A DNA stretch of 64,000 nt, taken from the NCBI RefSeq assembly GCF_001684975.1, contig NZ_MAYH01000034.1, positions 496,001-560,000 on the forward strand. Direction: 5' to 3'. The translations under genes and the position numbers were made by a program. The stretch comes from Chryseobacterium artocarpi (GTDB taxonomy: Bacteria > Bacteroidota > Bacteroidia > Flavobacteriales > Weeksellaceae). The notes beneath the pieces were generated by a model. It was not told the DNA's origin. It searched no databases and was given only the letters and a program-made list of their open reading frames with translations. Shown piece after piece: positions 37,527-47,375 of this stretch. How positions within the stretch are numbered: position 1 is the first letter of the stretch; every line of letters begins with the position of its first letter.

Positions 37527-37560
37527 AAAAACTCCCGAAAATTGATTTTCGGGAGTTTTT
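37527..37560. terminator. Bidirectional terminator between pyk and the aldehyde dehydrogenase gene
   Basis: Stem AACTCCCGAAAA / TTTTCGGGAGTT (12 bp) around a 4-nt loop, flanked by A and T runs on both sides. It serves the two convergent genes. Confidence 0.9.
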
Positions 37561-37582
37561 ATTTATAATGTAATTGTGGCTT

Positions 37583-38875
37583 TTAGTTACCTACAATTGT
37601 TTTTGCTGTTACAAACTCTTTTAAAGCCAGTAAAGACAACTCTGTTCCATATCCTGAAGCCTTGGAGCCTCCAAATGGAAAACGAGGGTCAGAACTTGTC
37701 ATTCTGTTGATATTTACCGTTCCAGATTCAAGGTTTTCGATAAAGAATAACTGACGCTCTTTATTTTGTGTCCAAACTGAGTTTGAAAGTCCGAAAGGTA
37801 TATCATTAGCAATCTGTAATGCTTCTTCGGCATTTTTAGCAATCATCACCATTCCAAGAGGTCCGAAAAGTTCTTCTTTCAGAATTGGATTTCCTTCTTT
37901 AACTCTGATTAAGCCTGGTTTAAATTCATTTTCTGAAACTCTTTCTAAAGGAAGAATGATTTCTGCACCATTTTCTAATGCTCTGTTGAATTGAGCTTCC
38001 AACTCATCAGCCAGGTCAGGTCTTGCCATTCCAGCTAATTTCGTTTCTTTATTGAAAGGATCTCCTATTTCGTATTTTTTATATTCTTCGATGAAAACTG
38101 GTAAAAACTTGTCTTCAATTTTTTCATCCAAAATAAATCTTTTAGCCGCCGTGCATGTTTGTCCACAGTTCTGAAGCCTTGATTTTGCTCCGGCTTTTGC
38201 TGCTGCTTCAAGATCTCCATCCTCAAAAATGATAAATGCATCACTTCCTCCCAGCTCAAGTAAAGATTTTTTGATATTTAAACCAGCAATTGAAGCTACT
38301 TCACCACCTGCTTTTCCACTTCCTGTAAGACTTACTCCTTTTACAGTATCATGCTCAAGGATTTCTTTTACAGCTTTATGTCCTACTTCAAGGTTCTGGA
38401 AAATTCCTTCAGGGAAACCTGATTCCAAAAGAACTTCTTCGATGGCATTTCCACTTCCGAAACAAATTGAAGCATGTTTTAAAACAACTGTATTTCCAGC
38501 TAAAATTGCAGGAATAGCGAATCTTAGTACCTGCCAAAAAGGAAAATTCCATGGCATTACTCCTAAAATTACACCCTTCGGAACATAATGAACTTCAGAA
38601 TAAGCAAATTCAGATTCTACTTTCTCCGGTTTTAAGATATTCTCAGCATCGGCATAATAATTCATCATTAAAGCACACTTTTCTACCTCAGCAATAGATT
38701 CAGAAATGGGTTTATTCATTTCAGTGGTAATGATCCTGCCAAATTTCTCTGAATTATTTTTAAGTATTCCTGCTGCTTTTGCAATTAACTTCTGCCTTTC
38801 CTCAAACGGCACTTTTCTCCACACCGAAAACGCTTTATCTGCTTTAATAAGCTTGTTTTCAATTAATTGTTCCAT
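37583..38875 (-). CDS. NAD(P)-dependent aldehyde dehydrogenase, succinate-semialdehyde-type
   Basis: 430 residues, shorter at the N-terminus than most members (about 455-480). It has the NAD-binding SLTGSGKAGG, general base Glu in LELGGSDAF, the catalytic cysteine in NCGQTCTAAKRF, and the conserved PWNFPFWQ segment. It oxidises an aldehyde to acid, most like succinate-semialdehyde dehydrogenases of the YneI/Sad branch, but the substrate is not settled by sequence. It is a single gene convergent with pyk, followed by hutG upstream on the same strand after 137 bp. Confidence 0.85.
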   Translation of the reverse strand: MEQLIENKLIKADKAFSVWRKVPFEERQKLIAKAAGILKNNSEKFGRIITTEMNKPISESIAEVEKCALMMNYYADAENILKPEKVESEFAYSEVHYVPKGVILGVMPWNFPFWQVLRFAIPAILAGNTVVLKHASICFGSGNAIEEVLLESGFPEGIFQNLEVGHKAVKEILEHDTVKGVSLTGSGKAGGEVASIAGLNIKKSLLELGGSDAFIIFEDGDLEAAAKAGAKSRLQNCGQTCTAAKRFILDEKIEDKFLPVFIEEYKKYEIGDPFNKETKLAGMARPDLADELEAQFNRALENGAEIILPLERVSENEFKPGLIRVKEGNPILKEELFGPLGMVMIAKNAEEALQIANDIPFGLSNSVWTQNKERQLFFIENLESGTVNINRMTSSDPRFPFGGSKASGYGTELSLLALKEFVTAKTIVGN

Positions 38876-39012
38876 AATATAATTTCTGTTTTAAATTCAG
38901 CTAATGAATTTATGAGCGCTTTTAATCTAAAAGCACGATAAGGGCAGCAAATTCTATTCCTTAAGGGTAAATAAAAGAATGATTTTCTCTATCGGAAGAA
39001 TATAGCTTTATC

Positions 39013-39936
39013 TTAAATCATTAGCCATTCATTCACCAGACAAGCGGCAAGTCTAGCCGTCCTGTCCTGGATATCGAACGATGGATTCACTTCTGCTACG
39101 TCCAGTGCAACCAGTTTTTTGTTTTTCAGGATATGTCTGTAAAAATGCATAAAGGTTGCGTCTGCAAAGATACCATTATATGCCGAAGCTGAAACCCCCG
39201 GAGCGATAGATGCGTTAAAAACATCCATACAAATAGTAAGATAAGCAAAATCTACATTTTCTAACAGGTCATCAATACGCTGATAAACGGAAGGAAGGTT
39301 TTCAAAGAATAATTCGTCGGAAAGAACATATTTCATTCCATATTGATGTGCTGTATCAAAGAGCTTGAGGGTATTGGAATTTCTCTGAATACCGATATGG
39401 AGAGAATTGATTGGTCCTTCCTGTGCAATCTGCCAGAATCCAGTTCCTGAGCTTGGTCCTACTCCTTTTTCCGGCTGTCTATTGTCAAAGTGAGCATCAA
39501 TATTGATAATCCCTATTTTTTGCTCTGGAAATGCTGTTTTAATTCCTAAATAGTGAGCATAGGTCACTTCATGTCCACCACCTAAAACGAGAGACTTCCC
39601 GCCTTTTAGAAGCACTTTTGAAACATTCTTAGCAAGATTATTCTGAGTATTTTCGAGATTACCGTCTTCACAGGTAATGTTTCCAAAATCCAGCATTGAA
39701 AAGTCAGGAAGATTCACAGGAAAATTAGACATATTTCTCCTGATCACATCCGGAGCGTCTTTTGCTCCCTGCCGTCCTTTATTCCTTCTTACTCCTTCAT
39801 CCACGGCAAAGCCATGCAACGCGAAATCATTCGTGGAAATATTATCGTAATTCTGTTCTTCTTTTACTCTCTGAAATAGTCTGTGGAAGAGAAGTTCTTC
39901 TCCATCCAATCTACCCTGCCAAATATTGTGAAACAT
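39013..39936 (-). CDS. hutG: Formimidoylglutamase
   Basis: 307 residues of the ureohydrolase (arginase) fold. Manganese-binding motifs are GGGHEVTYAH, DAHFDNR and CMDVFNASIAPG. It converts N-formimino-L-glutamate to glutamate and formamide, the last step of histidine breakdown. hutI, the preceding step, is at 42.6 kb with a BCCT transporter between; hutH and hutU are not in the window. The arginase or agmatinase alternative is less likely because of the SGTGFWQI region and the hutI neighbour. Confidence 0.85.
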   Translation of the reverse strand: MFHNIWQGRLDGEELLFHRLFQRVKEEQNYDNISTNDFALHGFAVDEGVRRNKGRQGAKDAPDVIRRNMSNFPVNLPDFSMLDFGNITCEDGNLENTQNNLAKNVSKVLLKGGKSLVLGGGHEVTYAHYLGIKTAFPEQKIGIINIDAHFDNRQPEKGVGPSSGTGFWQIAQEGPINSLHIGIQRNSNTLKLFDTAHQYGMKYVLSDELFFENLPSVYQRIDDLLENVDFAYLTICMDVFNASIAPGVSASAYNGIFADATFMHFYRHILKNKKLVALDVAEVNPSFDIQDRTARLAACLVNEWLMI

Positions 39937-40061
39937 ATTCCTTTAAAATTCAATTTTAGTCACATCATTCTATTCAGTAAAGCTAATTAATATTGTTTAG
40001 ATATAAAAACTCCTTTTGCATATTATACAAAGAATTCATTGTAAGAATAATAACGTATTTT

Positions 40062-42077
40062 TTAATCTTTATTCTCGTTGGCATTACTGCTTACAAACAT
40101 TTCATTTCGTTCTTCTGAAATAATTTCTAAAAACCGTTCGTAATGTTTCAATACATCGGAAATCAATTCGTTTTTAGTAAAATACTGTACATCATACCCT
40201 TCTCTCCCATCTCCGAAATATGATCTTGGGTAATGAGTTTTATTATCTTCAAGATCCGGAAGGTTCTCTTCATTGATGATATATTCTGAAACTGTTTTTA
40301 TTTTATTCTCTACTCCATACACAAAATTATTAACCACTCCCTGATGAATTTCAATTTCTACCCGAGTAGGGTTTTCATGATGGTTTATTTTGGCGTCTAT
40401 TCCGTTGGATGCAAATTCCTGTTGCAAATCCGTAAAGGCTTCTTTTGCTTTCACTTTAATAAAGCGATCTACAGAGGCATTATCTTTAAAGGAAACGATA
40501 TTTTTTAAACGTTCTTTCCAGAATTCACCCGACCATGGAACAGTAGATACTGAGAAGTTTCTGTCATAATACTTTTGATCAATGGCAAGCCCTTTCATAA
40601 GACTGACAATAAACAAGATAACAACAATAGAAAACGGTAAAGCTGTAATCAAAGTCATACTTTGAAGTGCTTTCAAACCTCCTACATTGAGCAGTAAAAG
40701 AGAAAGAACAGCCAATAGAACTCCCCAGAATACAATTTGCCATTTAGGTGATTTATTAGCATTTTTAGTTGCAATACTATTCATGACAAATATCCCCGAA
40801 TCTGCTGAAGTGACAAAAAAGATAAGGATAATAAGGATAACAAAGAATCCCGTAAATTGGGATAAAGGAAGGTAATCCAGAAAACGAAACATTAACGCAT
40901 CGGGATCTGAGGCAAACTGACTCAATTGTCCGTTCGCAATATTTAAATCAAACCAGATCGCACTGTTTCCAAATACCGACATCCAGATAAAATTGAATAA
41001 TGTTGGTAATATCAAAACCGCAAGGATAAATTCTCTGATTGTTCTTCCTTTAGAGATTCTTGCGATAAACAAACCTACGTAAGGAGACCATGAAATCCAC
41101 CATGCCCAATATAAAATCGTCCAGTCATAAAACCATGGTAAAGCATTTTTTTCGTAGACATGAGTATTGAAAGTAAGATTGAAAAAGTTATTAATATAAT
41201 TTCCTAAACCATCTGTAAAGCTTCCGATCAGATAAACCGTAGGTCCTAATATTAATACAAAAAGTAAAAGTCCGATCACACTGATCACATTAATATTACT
41301 TAAAATCTTTACTCCCTTTCCTACTCCTGAAATTGCGGATATAACGGAAAGTGAGACAAGCGCTACCACAATTATGATCTGATACATGAAACTATTCTCC
41401 GGAGTAATATGAAGTATATTCAATCCGGAACTGATCTGTACTACTCCAAATCCTAAAGTGGTTGTAATCCCAAAAAATGTACAACACAATGCAAAAACAT
41501 CAATTGCATTTCCCCATTTTCCATTGATTTTATTTTTAAGTAAAGGATAAAAGCAGCTTCTTAATGAAAGTGGTAATCTATAACGATAAGCGAAGTAAGA
41601 TAAAGAAAGCCCTACGACTCCATAAATTGCCCAGGCATGGATTCCCCAGTGAAAAAAGGTATAAAGCTGAGCCTGTTTTGCCCTGCTTACATAATGATTA
41701 TCTGCAAAAACTTCAGAGGAATAATGCTGCATGGGTTCTGCAACACTGAAATAGATCAATCCAATTCCCATTCCTGCCGCAAAAAGCATGGAAATCCAGG
41801 AAAAGAAAGAGTATTCAGGTTTACTGTCATTGGCACCAAGCTTAATGTTTGCGTATTTACTGAAAAGCAGATAGACAAGGAAAATAACAAACAAAGTTAC
41901 AGACCATACATACACCCAATTCAAATTGACAAATATGAATTGTTTTATTTCGTTCAAGATGTTTTCAGTCGGTTTTGGATAAACTGCTGAGAGAAAACAG
42001 GTACCTATAATAAATATTAAACTCGGAATCGTGACCCCTTTGTTAAAAGTAGATCTAACATTTTGAAAATTCATCAT
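40062..42077 (-). CDS. BCCT-family betaine/choline/carnitine-type transporter
   Basis: 671 residues, with 12 predicted membrane spans in the first ~520 residues and a cytoplasmic C-terminal tail of about 150, like the BetT/BetP type. It has the Gly-rich motif AAGMGIGL near residue 98-106 and the aromatic box YWAWWISWSPYVGLFIARISKGRT. BCCT carriers import quaternary-amine solutes with Na+ or H+, usually for osmoprotection. Between hutG and hutI, a compatible-solute or amino-acid-derived substrate is likely but unresolved. Two adjacent ATGs (42075, 42072) could both start it. Confidence 0.9.
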   Translation of the reverse strand: MMNFQNVRSTFNKGVTIPSLIFIIGTCFLSAVYPKPTENILNEIKQFIFVNLNWVYVWSVTLFVIFLVYLLFSKYANIKLGANDSKPEYSFFSWISMLFAAGMGIGLIYFSVAEPMQHYSSEVFADNHYVSRAKQAQLYTFFHWGIHAWAIYGVVGLSLSYFAYRYRLPLSLRSCFYPLLKNKINGKWGNAIDVFALCCTFFGITTTLGFGVVQISSGLNILHITPENSFMYQIIIVVALVSLSVISAISGVGKGVKILSNINVISVIGLLLFVLILGPTVYLIGSFTDGLGNYINNFFNLTFNTHVYEKNALPWFYDWTILYWAWWISWSPYVGLFIARISKGRTIREFILAVLILPTLFNFIWMSVFGNSAIWFDLNIANGQLSQFASDPDALMFRFLDYLPLSQFTGFFVILIILIFFVTSADSGIFVMNSIATKNANKSPKWQIVFWGVLLAVLSLLLLNVGGLKALQSMTLITALPFSIVVILFIVSLMKGLAIDQKYYDRNFSVSTVPWSGEFWKERLKNIVSFKDNASVDRFIKVKAKEAFTDLQQEFASNGIDAKINHHENPTRVEIEIHQGVVNNFVYGVENKIKTVSEYIINEENLPDLEDNKTHYPRSYFGDGREGYDVQYFTKNELISDVLKHYERFLEIISEERNEMFVSSNANENKD

Positions 42078-42607
42078 TTTTTATTTTCGTTTATAGTATT
42101 GACAAGTCTTCCTGGTATGGGATATAGCTGTAAAAAAAGTACTGAGAAATAAGAAAATATCCAGGTTTTCCGGAATCTCCGGCGCACTTAAGAACTATGA
42201 AAAATACGTTATTTATCTAAAAATCAACGCTAATTGCAGCGCAAGATAAGAAAACTTATAGAGAAAATGAAAAATATGAGGAACTTTATGATTTTACAGC
42301 TCTCCTATTCAAGTTTATTTATTGGAAATATTTTACTTTAAAAAATAGTGAAATTTCTCGCAGATTTTGCGGATTATACGGACGAGTTAAAATATTAAAT
42401 ATGAAGGGTTTAAAACGTAAAGTTTTTAAGTTTTCGGATCTATGATTTTAGTGAACAAGATGGAAAATTTTATCCACAAAAAATGTGGAAAAGAAACTCT
42501 TCCACATTCATATATTTTAGAACTTTACTTTTATTCTAGAATTTACTGTACATAAAATTAAGGCATTTTAATTCTTCGAAAGTTTATTAATTAAAATTGT
42601 TTTTTAT
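42078..42607. other. Gap between the BCCT and hutI genes
   Basis: About 530 bp, AT-rich, with no credible ORF, no obvious terminator and no good promoter match. Presumably it holds the BCCT promoter and the hutI 3' end signals, which I cannot identify. Confidence 0.4.
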
Positions 42608-43834
42608 TTAATCAACAAGATTTCCATCAATATAAACATGTTCAGCTTTAAGACTTCCCTGATTATACAATACATTCTGGAAATTATTGGTTTTAAAAGT
42701 TACAAAGTCTGCCTTTTTTCCCGTTTGCAATACTCCCCTATCTTCCAGATTAAGTGCATATGCTGCACGGAAAGTCATTCCTGCTAAAACCTCAGCCGTC
42801 GTCAGTTTCTGGAATGTTGCAAGAATTGAAGCTTGAGTAATTAAGTTCCCCATCGGTGCTGACCCAGGATTCCAGTCACTCGCAATGGCAACAATAGCTC
42901 CGGCATCTAATAGTTTTCTAGCTGGTGTAAATTTTTCTCCCAGTCCTAAACTTGCTCCCGGAAGTGCGGTTGCTACCGTATCCGATTGTGCAAGAAAATC
43001 TATATCTTCATCAATAGTAGCTTCCAAATGGTCTGCTGATTTTGCTCCTACCTCTACCGCAATTCTTGAACTTCCCGGCGTAAACTGGTCAGCATGAACA
43101 GTTATTTCAAAACCTAAATCTTTAGTTTTAAGTAAAAACTCTTTGCTTTCTTCAGGTTGGAATGCCGATTTTTCAATAAAGATATCTACACGTTTAGCTA
43201 GATTCTCTTCTTTTACTTTAGGAAGGATTTCTGTAAGAATATAATCCAGATATTCAGGATTGCTTCCTTCAAAATCTCTTGGCTTTAAATGAGCAGAAAG
43301 ACAGGTAGGAACTAAAGTTGCTTTCGTTGATTCCTGTGCTTTTTTAATAATTCGAAGCATTTTTAACTCGTTTTCCACATCAAGTCCGTAGCCACTTTTT
43401 ACTTCAATGGTTGTAATTCCAAGATCAACAAGGAATTTAATTCTTTCCAATAATGTTTTCAGCAATTCTTCTTCAGAAGCATTTCTTGTATGCTGCACGG
43501 AACTCCAAATTCCACCACCACTTTCAGCAATCTCAAGATAGGTCTTCCCTGCATTACGCATTGCAAAATCATTGGCACGGTTTCCACCAAAACAAATATG
43601 AGTATGTGAATCTACAAAAGCAGGCAAAACTACCTGTTCTCCTTCAATGTGCTCGATTTGTATGTTTGGGTTTTCACTTTTTAAAGTTTCAAAATTACCA
43701 ATTCTCTGAATGGTATCATTTTCTACGATAAGTGCTCCATCAACAATGATTTCCAATTGTTCATCGGAAAGTTTTCCTCTTAATGGTAAATTGGCAAGGG
43801 TTACAACTTGCTTAAATGGTCCTATTAATTTCAT
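42608..43834 (-). CDS. hutI: Imidazolonepropionase
   Basis: 408 residues of the amidohydrolase family. Metal-binding HTH in SHTHICFGG, the VHADQF and ADHLEA histidines and an Asp in IASDWNPG are in order. It opens imidazolone-5-propanoate to N-formimino-L-glutamate, the substrate of the HutG product nearby. It is divergent from ruvB. A TAnnTTTG-like TATTTTTG at 43939-43946 on the minus strand is a weak promoter candidate. Confidence 0.95.
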   Translation of the reverse strand: MKLIGPFKQVVTLANLPLRGKLSDEQLEIIVDGALIVENDTIQRIGNFETLKSENPNIQIEHIEGEQVVLPAFVDSHTHICFGGNRANDFAMRNAGKTYLEIAESGGGIWSSVQHTRNASEEELLKTLLERIKFLVDLGITTIEVKSGYGLDVENELKMLRIIKKAQESTKATLVPTCLSAHLKPRDFEGSNPEYLDYILTEILPKVKEENLAKRVDIFIEKSAFQPEESKEFLLKTKDLGFEITVHADQFTPGSSRIAVEVGAKSADHLEATIDEDIDFLAQSDTVATALPGASLGLGEKFTPARKLLDAGAIVAIASDWNPGSAPMGNLITQASILATFQKLTTAEVLAGMTFRAAYALNLEDRGVLQTGKKADFVTFKTNNFQNVLYNQGSLKAEHVYIDGNLVD

Positions 43835-44082
43835 TATCTAAGGTTAATGTTATAAAATGAATTATATTATCATTTATGGAAACCTGGTAAGGCAATTATA
43901 AATTCAAAATAAAATAATTCAAGTATTAATTTTCCTCTCAAAAATACTTAAAATATATCAATTCATCTCTTAATCTCAATCAATATCAGACTCTGTGTTC
44001 GTGTAAACCTCAGCCTTACGATGAATCATTGCTTCAATTTAACCTTTTCTTAATCTTCATTTCAATCTTAGTCTAAATTTGC

Positions 44083-44090
44083 TATCTTTG
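44083..44090 (+). promoter_or_regulatory. Candidate -7 element for ruvB
   Basis: TATCTTTG on the plus strand, 19 bp upstream of the ruvB ATG, matches TAnnTTTG. No good -33 element is seen. Confidence 0.5.
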
Positions 44091-44109
44091 AAGTAAATGA
44101 AATGAATTA

Positions 44110-45132
44110 ATGCCAGATTTTTTACATCCAGATAAGGAAAACTACTCACGGGAGGAGTTGATGCAGGAAGAACAAATTCGTCCCCAAAGCTTTAAGGATT
44201 TTGCGGGACAAAGAAAGACGCTGGAAAATCTTGAGGTTTTTGTAACTGCTGCCAAAAGGCGTGGCGGTGCACTTGATCATGTTCTTTTACATGGTCCTCC
44301 AGGTTTAGGAAAAACTACTTTATCCAATATTATAGCCAATGAACTTGGAGTAAATTGTAAGATTACTTCTGGTCCTGTATTGGATAAACCGGGAAGTTTA
44401 GCAGGGTTATTGACCAATCTGGAAGAAAATGATGTTCTTTTCATTGATGAGATTCACCGTCTTTCTCCGATTGTTGAAGAATATTTGTATTCTGCGATGG
44501 AGGATTATAAAATTGATATCATGTTGGAAACTGGTCCTAATGCAAGGAGTGTACAAATAGGACTGAATCCTTTTACGCTGGTAGGAGCCACAACCAGAAG
44601 CGGAATGCTTACAAAACCGATGCTTGCCAGATTTGGTATCCAAAGTCGACTGGAGTATTATTCTATTGAGCTTTTATCCACAATTATTCAAAGAAGTGCA
44701 AGGGTTCTGGGAGTGGCAATTTATGAAGATGCAGCAATTGAAATTGCAAGAAGAAGCCGTGGAACCCCAAGGATCGCCAATGCTTTGCTTAGGAGAGTAC
44801 GTGATTTTGCTGAAATCAAAGGGAATGGTGAAATAGAGATCAATATTACTAAATATGCTTTGGACTCTCTGAATGTAGATGAGTTCGGATTAGATGAAAT
44901 GGATAATAAGATCATGCGTGTCATGATTGAAAATTTCAAGGGAAAACCAGTAGGAATTTCTGCTTTGGCAACCTCTATCGGAGAAAATCCGGAGACTCTC
45001 GAGGAAGTCTATGAGCCGTTTTTGATCCAGGAAGGCTTTATTATCAGAACTCCGAGAGGGAGAGAGGTTACCGATAAAGCTTATCAGCATTTAAATATCT
45101 CAAGACCTAGAAATCCTGGAGAACTTTTTTAA
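44110..45132 (+). CDS. ruvB: Holliday junction branch-migration helicase RuvB
   Basis: 340 residues. AAA+ Walker [14 protein letters not shown] near 60, Walker [10 protein letters not shown] near 112, sensor 1 GATTRSG, then a C-terminal winged-helix domain ending NPGELF. It drives branch migration with RuvA and RuvC. It starts a plus-strand run with the PaiB-like and MBL-fold genes. Confidence 0.97.
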   Translation: MPDFLHPDKENYSREELMQEEQIRPQSFKDFAGQRKTLENLEVFVTAAKRRGGALDHVLLHGPPGLGKTTLSNIIANELGVNCKITSGPVLDKPGSLAGLLTNLEENDVLFIDEIHRLSPIVEEYLYSAMEDYKIDIMLETGPNARSVQIGLNPFTLVGATTRSGMLTKPMLARFGIQSRLEYYSIELLSTIIQRSARVLGVAIYEDAAIEIARRSRGTPRIANALLRRVRDFAEIKGNGEIEINITKYALDSLNVDEFGLDEMDNKIMRVMIENFKGKPVGISALATSIGENPETLEEVYEPFLIQEGFIIRTPRGREVTDKAYQHLNISRPRNPGELF

Positions 45133-45182
45133 TATAAAGTTCAAATTTGGATTTAAAGCTTTAATATATAAGTTATGAATTG

Positions 45183-45794
45183 ATGTTTGTTCCTAAATTA
45201 TTTAGAAGTGAAGATTTGAATCTGATGAGGGAAATTATCAGGGAAAATTCTTTTGCTTTACTGATTTCTTCTGTTGATAAGATTCGGGCAACCCATTCCA
45301 TGATGATGCTGAATGAAAGTGATCCAGAAAATGCTTATATTGAAACTCATATTTCCCGGGCAAATCCTCAGGCGAAAATACTGAAAAACGGAGATGAAGT
45401 TCTTTGTGATTTTTTAGGTGCTCATACTTATATTTCAAGCAGCTGGTATGATCATATTAATGTTTCTACCTGGAATTATGAAGCAGTACAGGTCTATGGA
45501 AAAGTAGAATTAATGGATCACGATGAACTTTACAGTCATTTGGAAAAATTAACCTCGAAATATGAACAGTTTCAGCAATGTCCCATGATGGTAAAAGATA
45601 TGGGAAAGGAATTTGTGGAAAAGGAAATGAAAGGAGCCTTTGGAATTAAAGTGATTCCTACAGAAATATTTATCAAGCAAAAGCTTTCTCAAAACAGGAA
45701 GGAGAATGATTTTAACAATATCATTTCACAACTTGAACAATCTGATGATGATGCCAGGAGAATTGCTGAAAAAATGAAACTAATAAAGAAATAA
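45183..45794 (+). CDS. FMN-binding negative regulator-like protein (PaiB family)
   Basis: 203 residues from ATG 45183-45185; an in-frame TTG just before it is a less likely start. The opening MFVPKLFR and the pattern FALLISSVDKIRATHSMMMLNE fit the split-barrel flavin-binding PaiB family, with YIETHISRANPQ and AVQVYGKVELM further on. PaiB of Bacillus affects sporulation and protease genes; a regulatory or flavin-dependent reductase role here is inferred. 50 bp downstream of ruvB and 13 bp before the MBL-fold gene. Confidence 0.72.
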   Translation: MFVPKLFRSEDLNLMREIIRENSFALLISSVDKIRATHSMMMLNESDPENAYIETHISRANPQAKILKNGDEVLCDFLGAHTYISSSWYDHINVSTWNYEAVQVYGKVELMDHDELYSHLEKLTSKYEQFQQCPMMVKDMGKEFVEKEMKGAFGIKVIPTEIFIKQKLSQNRKENDFNNIISQLEQSDDDARRIAEKMKLIKK

Positions 45795-45807
45795 TCAAAA
45801 TATACAT

Positions 45808-46674
45808 ATGAAGCTATATCCAATACAATGTGGAAAATTTAAATTAGACGGCGGTGCCATGTTTGGAGTCGTCCCAAAAAGTCTGTGGGAAAAAACCAAC
45901 CCGGCAGACGAAAAAAACCTGATCGAATTAGGAACCCGCTCTCTTCTTATTGAGGACGGAAAAAAACTGATCCTTGTAGACTGTGGTCTTGGAAATAAGC
46001 AGGATGACAAATTCTTTGGACACTACTCTCTTTGGGGAGATGATACTCTTGATAAAAATTTAAAAAAATATGGTTTTGTAAAGGAAGATATTACTGATGT
46101 ATTCCTTACTCACCTTCATTTTGATCACTGCGGTGGCGCTATTGAATGGAATGACGACAAAACCGGTTACAGACCTGCGTTCAAAAATGCACAGTTCTGG
46201 ACCAATGAAAATCACTGGCAATGGGCAACTGAACCTAACGCAAGAGAAAAAGCAAGCTTTCTGAAGGAAAATATTATGCCTATGCAGGAAAGTGGACAGC
46301 TTAACTTTTTGCCGCTTCCTACTACTGGAAACTACGGTTTCGCACCAGATCTGAAAATGGATGTGATCTTTGTAGACGGACATACGGAAAAGCAAATGCT
46401 TCCTGTGATCCAGTATCAGGAAAAAACAGTTGTTTTTGCAGCAGACCTTATTCCTACCGCAGGACATATCAATCAGGTATATGTGATGGGATATGACACA
46501 AGACCTCTTTTAACACTGGAAGAAAAAGGAAAATTCCTAAAACAGTGTATAGATAACGAATATTTATTATTCTTTGAACATGATGCTCATCACGAGCTGG
46601 CAAGTCTTAAAATGACCGAAAAAGGGGTAAGACTTGATGAAACGTTCAGTTTTAATGATGTTTTCGGTTATTAA
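45808..46674 (+). CDS. MBL-fold metallo-hydrolase
   Basis: 288 residues. Metallo-beta-lactamase fold with HLHFDHCGG (H-x-H-x-D-H) near residue 97-104, a conserved Asp/His in FVDGHTEKQM and a late His in FEHDAHHE. Architecture resembles lactonase- or YtnP-like members. It probably binds two zinc ions; the substrate is not known. It follows the PaiB-like gene by 13 bp and precedes coaE by 9 bp, so the three likely share a transcript. Confidence 0.85.
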   Translation: MKLYPIQCGKFKLDGGAMFGVVPKSLWEKTNPADEKNLIELGTRSLLIEDGKKLILVDCGLGNKQDDKFFGHYSLWGDDTLDKNLKKYGFVKEDITDVFLTHLHFDHCGGAIEWNDDKTGYRPAFKNAQFWTNENHWQWATEPNAREKASFLKENIMPMQESGQLNFLPLPTTGNYGFAPDLKMDVIFVDGHTEKQMLPVIQYQEKTVVFAADLIPTAGHINQVYVMGYDTRPLLTLEEKGKFLKQCIDNEYLLFFEHDAHHELASLKMTEKGVRLDETFSFNDVFGY

Positions 46675-46683
46675 TTTTTAATT

Positions 46684-47310
46684 ATGGAAGAATTACATTC
46701 AGAAGCACAACAGGCAGAGCCGCCCGCACCCAAGATTATTGGATTAACAGGAGGAATAGGTTCGGGAAAAACTACAGTCGCTAAATTTATTGAAGAATTT
46801 GGTTTTCCGGTTTATTATTCGGACGATAGAGCAAAAGATATCGTGAATGATAATGAGAAGCTGAAAATTAAGATCAAAGAACTTCTTGGGGAAGAGTCTT
46901 ATGATGAAAACGGGGTATATGACAGGAAGTTTGTTGCCGGTAAGGTTTTTAATAACAAAGACCTTCTTCAGCAATTAAATGAGATCATCCATCCGGCAGT
47001 TCGCATTGATTTTGAAAACTGGGTAAAACAACAGACTAAGTATTTAGTATTTAAAGAAACAGCATTATTATTTGAACTAAAGCTGAACAGGCAATGCTAT
47101 AAATCTCTTTTGGTAACAGCTGAGGATAATATCAGAACCAAAAGAGTGATGGACAGGGATAACAAAACCTATCGTGAGGTAGAAGCTGTCATGGAAAAAC
47201 AAATGCCTGAAAAGGATAAAATCAAAATGGCAGACTGTATCATTTATAATAATACGAATCTGGAAGATTTAAAAGAGCAGACAGAAAAAGTCATCTTTGC
47301 TATTGAATAA
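46684..47310 (+). CDS. coaE: Dephospho-CoA kinase
   Basis: 208 residues. P-loop GLTGGIGSGKTT near residues 20-31; the YSDDRAKDIV segment carries the conserved Asp. It phosphorylates dephospho-CoA in the last step of CoA synthesis. The N-terminal ~18 residues (acidic and Ala-Pro-rich) form a short extension. It ends before a strong bidirectional terminator. Confidence 0.95.
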   Translation: MEELHSEAQQAEPPAPKIIGLTGGIGSGKTTVAKFIEEFGFPVYYSDDRAKDIVNDNEKLKIKIKELLGEESYDENGVYDRKFVAGKVFNNKDLLQQLNEIIHPAVRIDFENWVKQQTKYLVFKETALLFELKLNRQCYKSLLVTAEDNIRTKRVMDRDNKTYREVEAVMEKQMPEKDKIKMADCIIYNNTNLEDLKEQTEKVIFAIE

Positions 47311-47343
47311 TATATTCTTAAATATCTTCTAAGCTTTACATAT

Positions 47344-47372
47344 AAAAAGCCCTCTTTTCAGAGGGCTTTTTT
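47344..47372. terminator. Bidirectional terminator between coaE and the first large surface gene
   Basis: Stem AAAAAGCCCTC / GAGGGCTTTTT with a 6-nt loop, flanked by A/T runs on both strands. Confidence 0.9.
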
Positions 47373-47375
47373 GTA

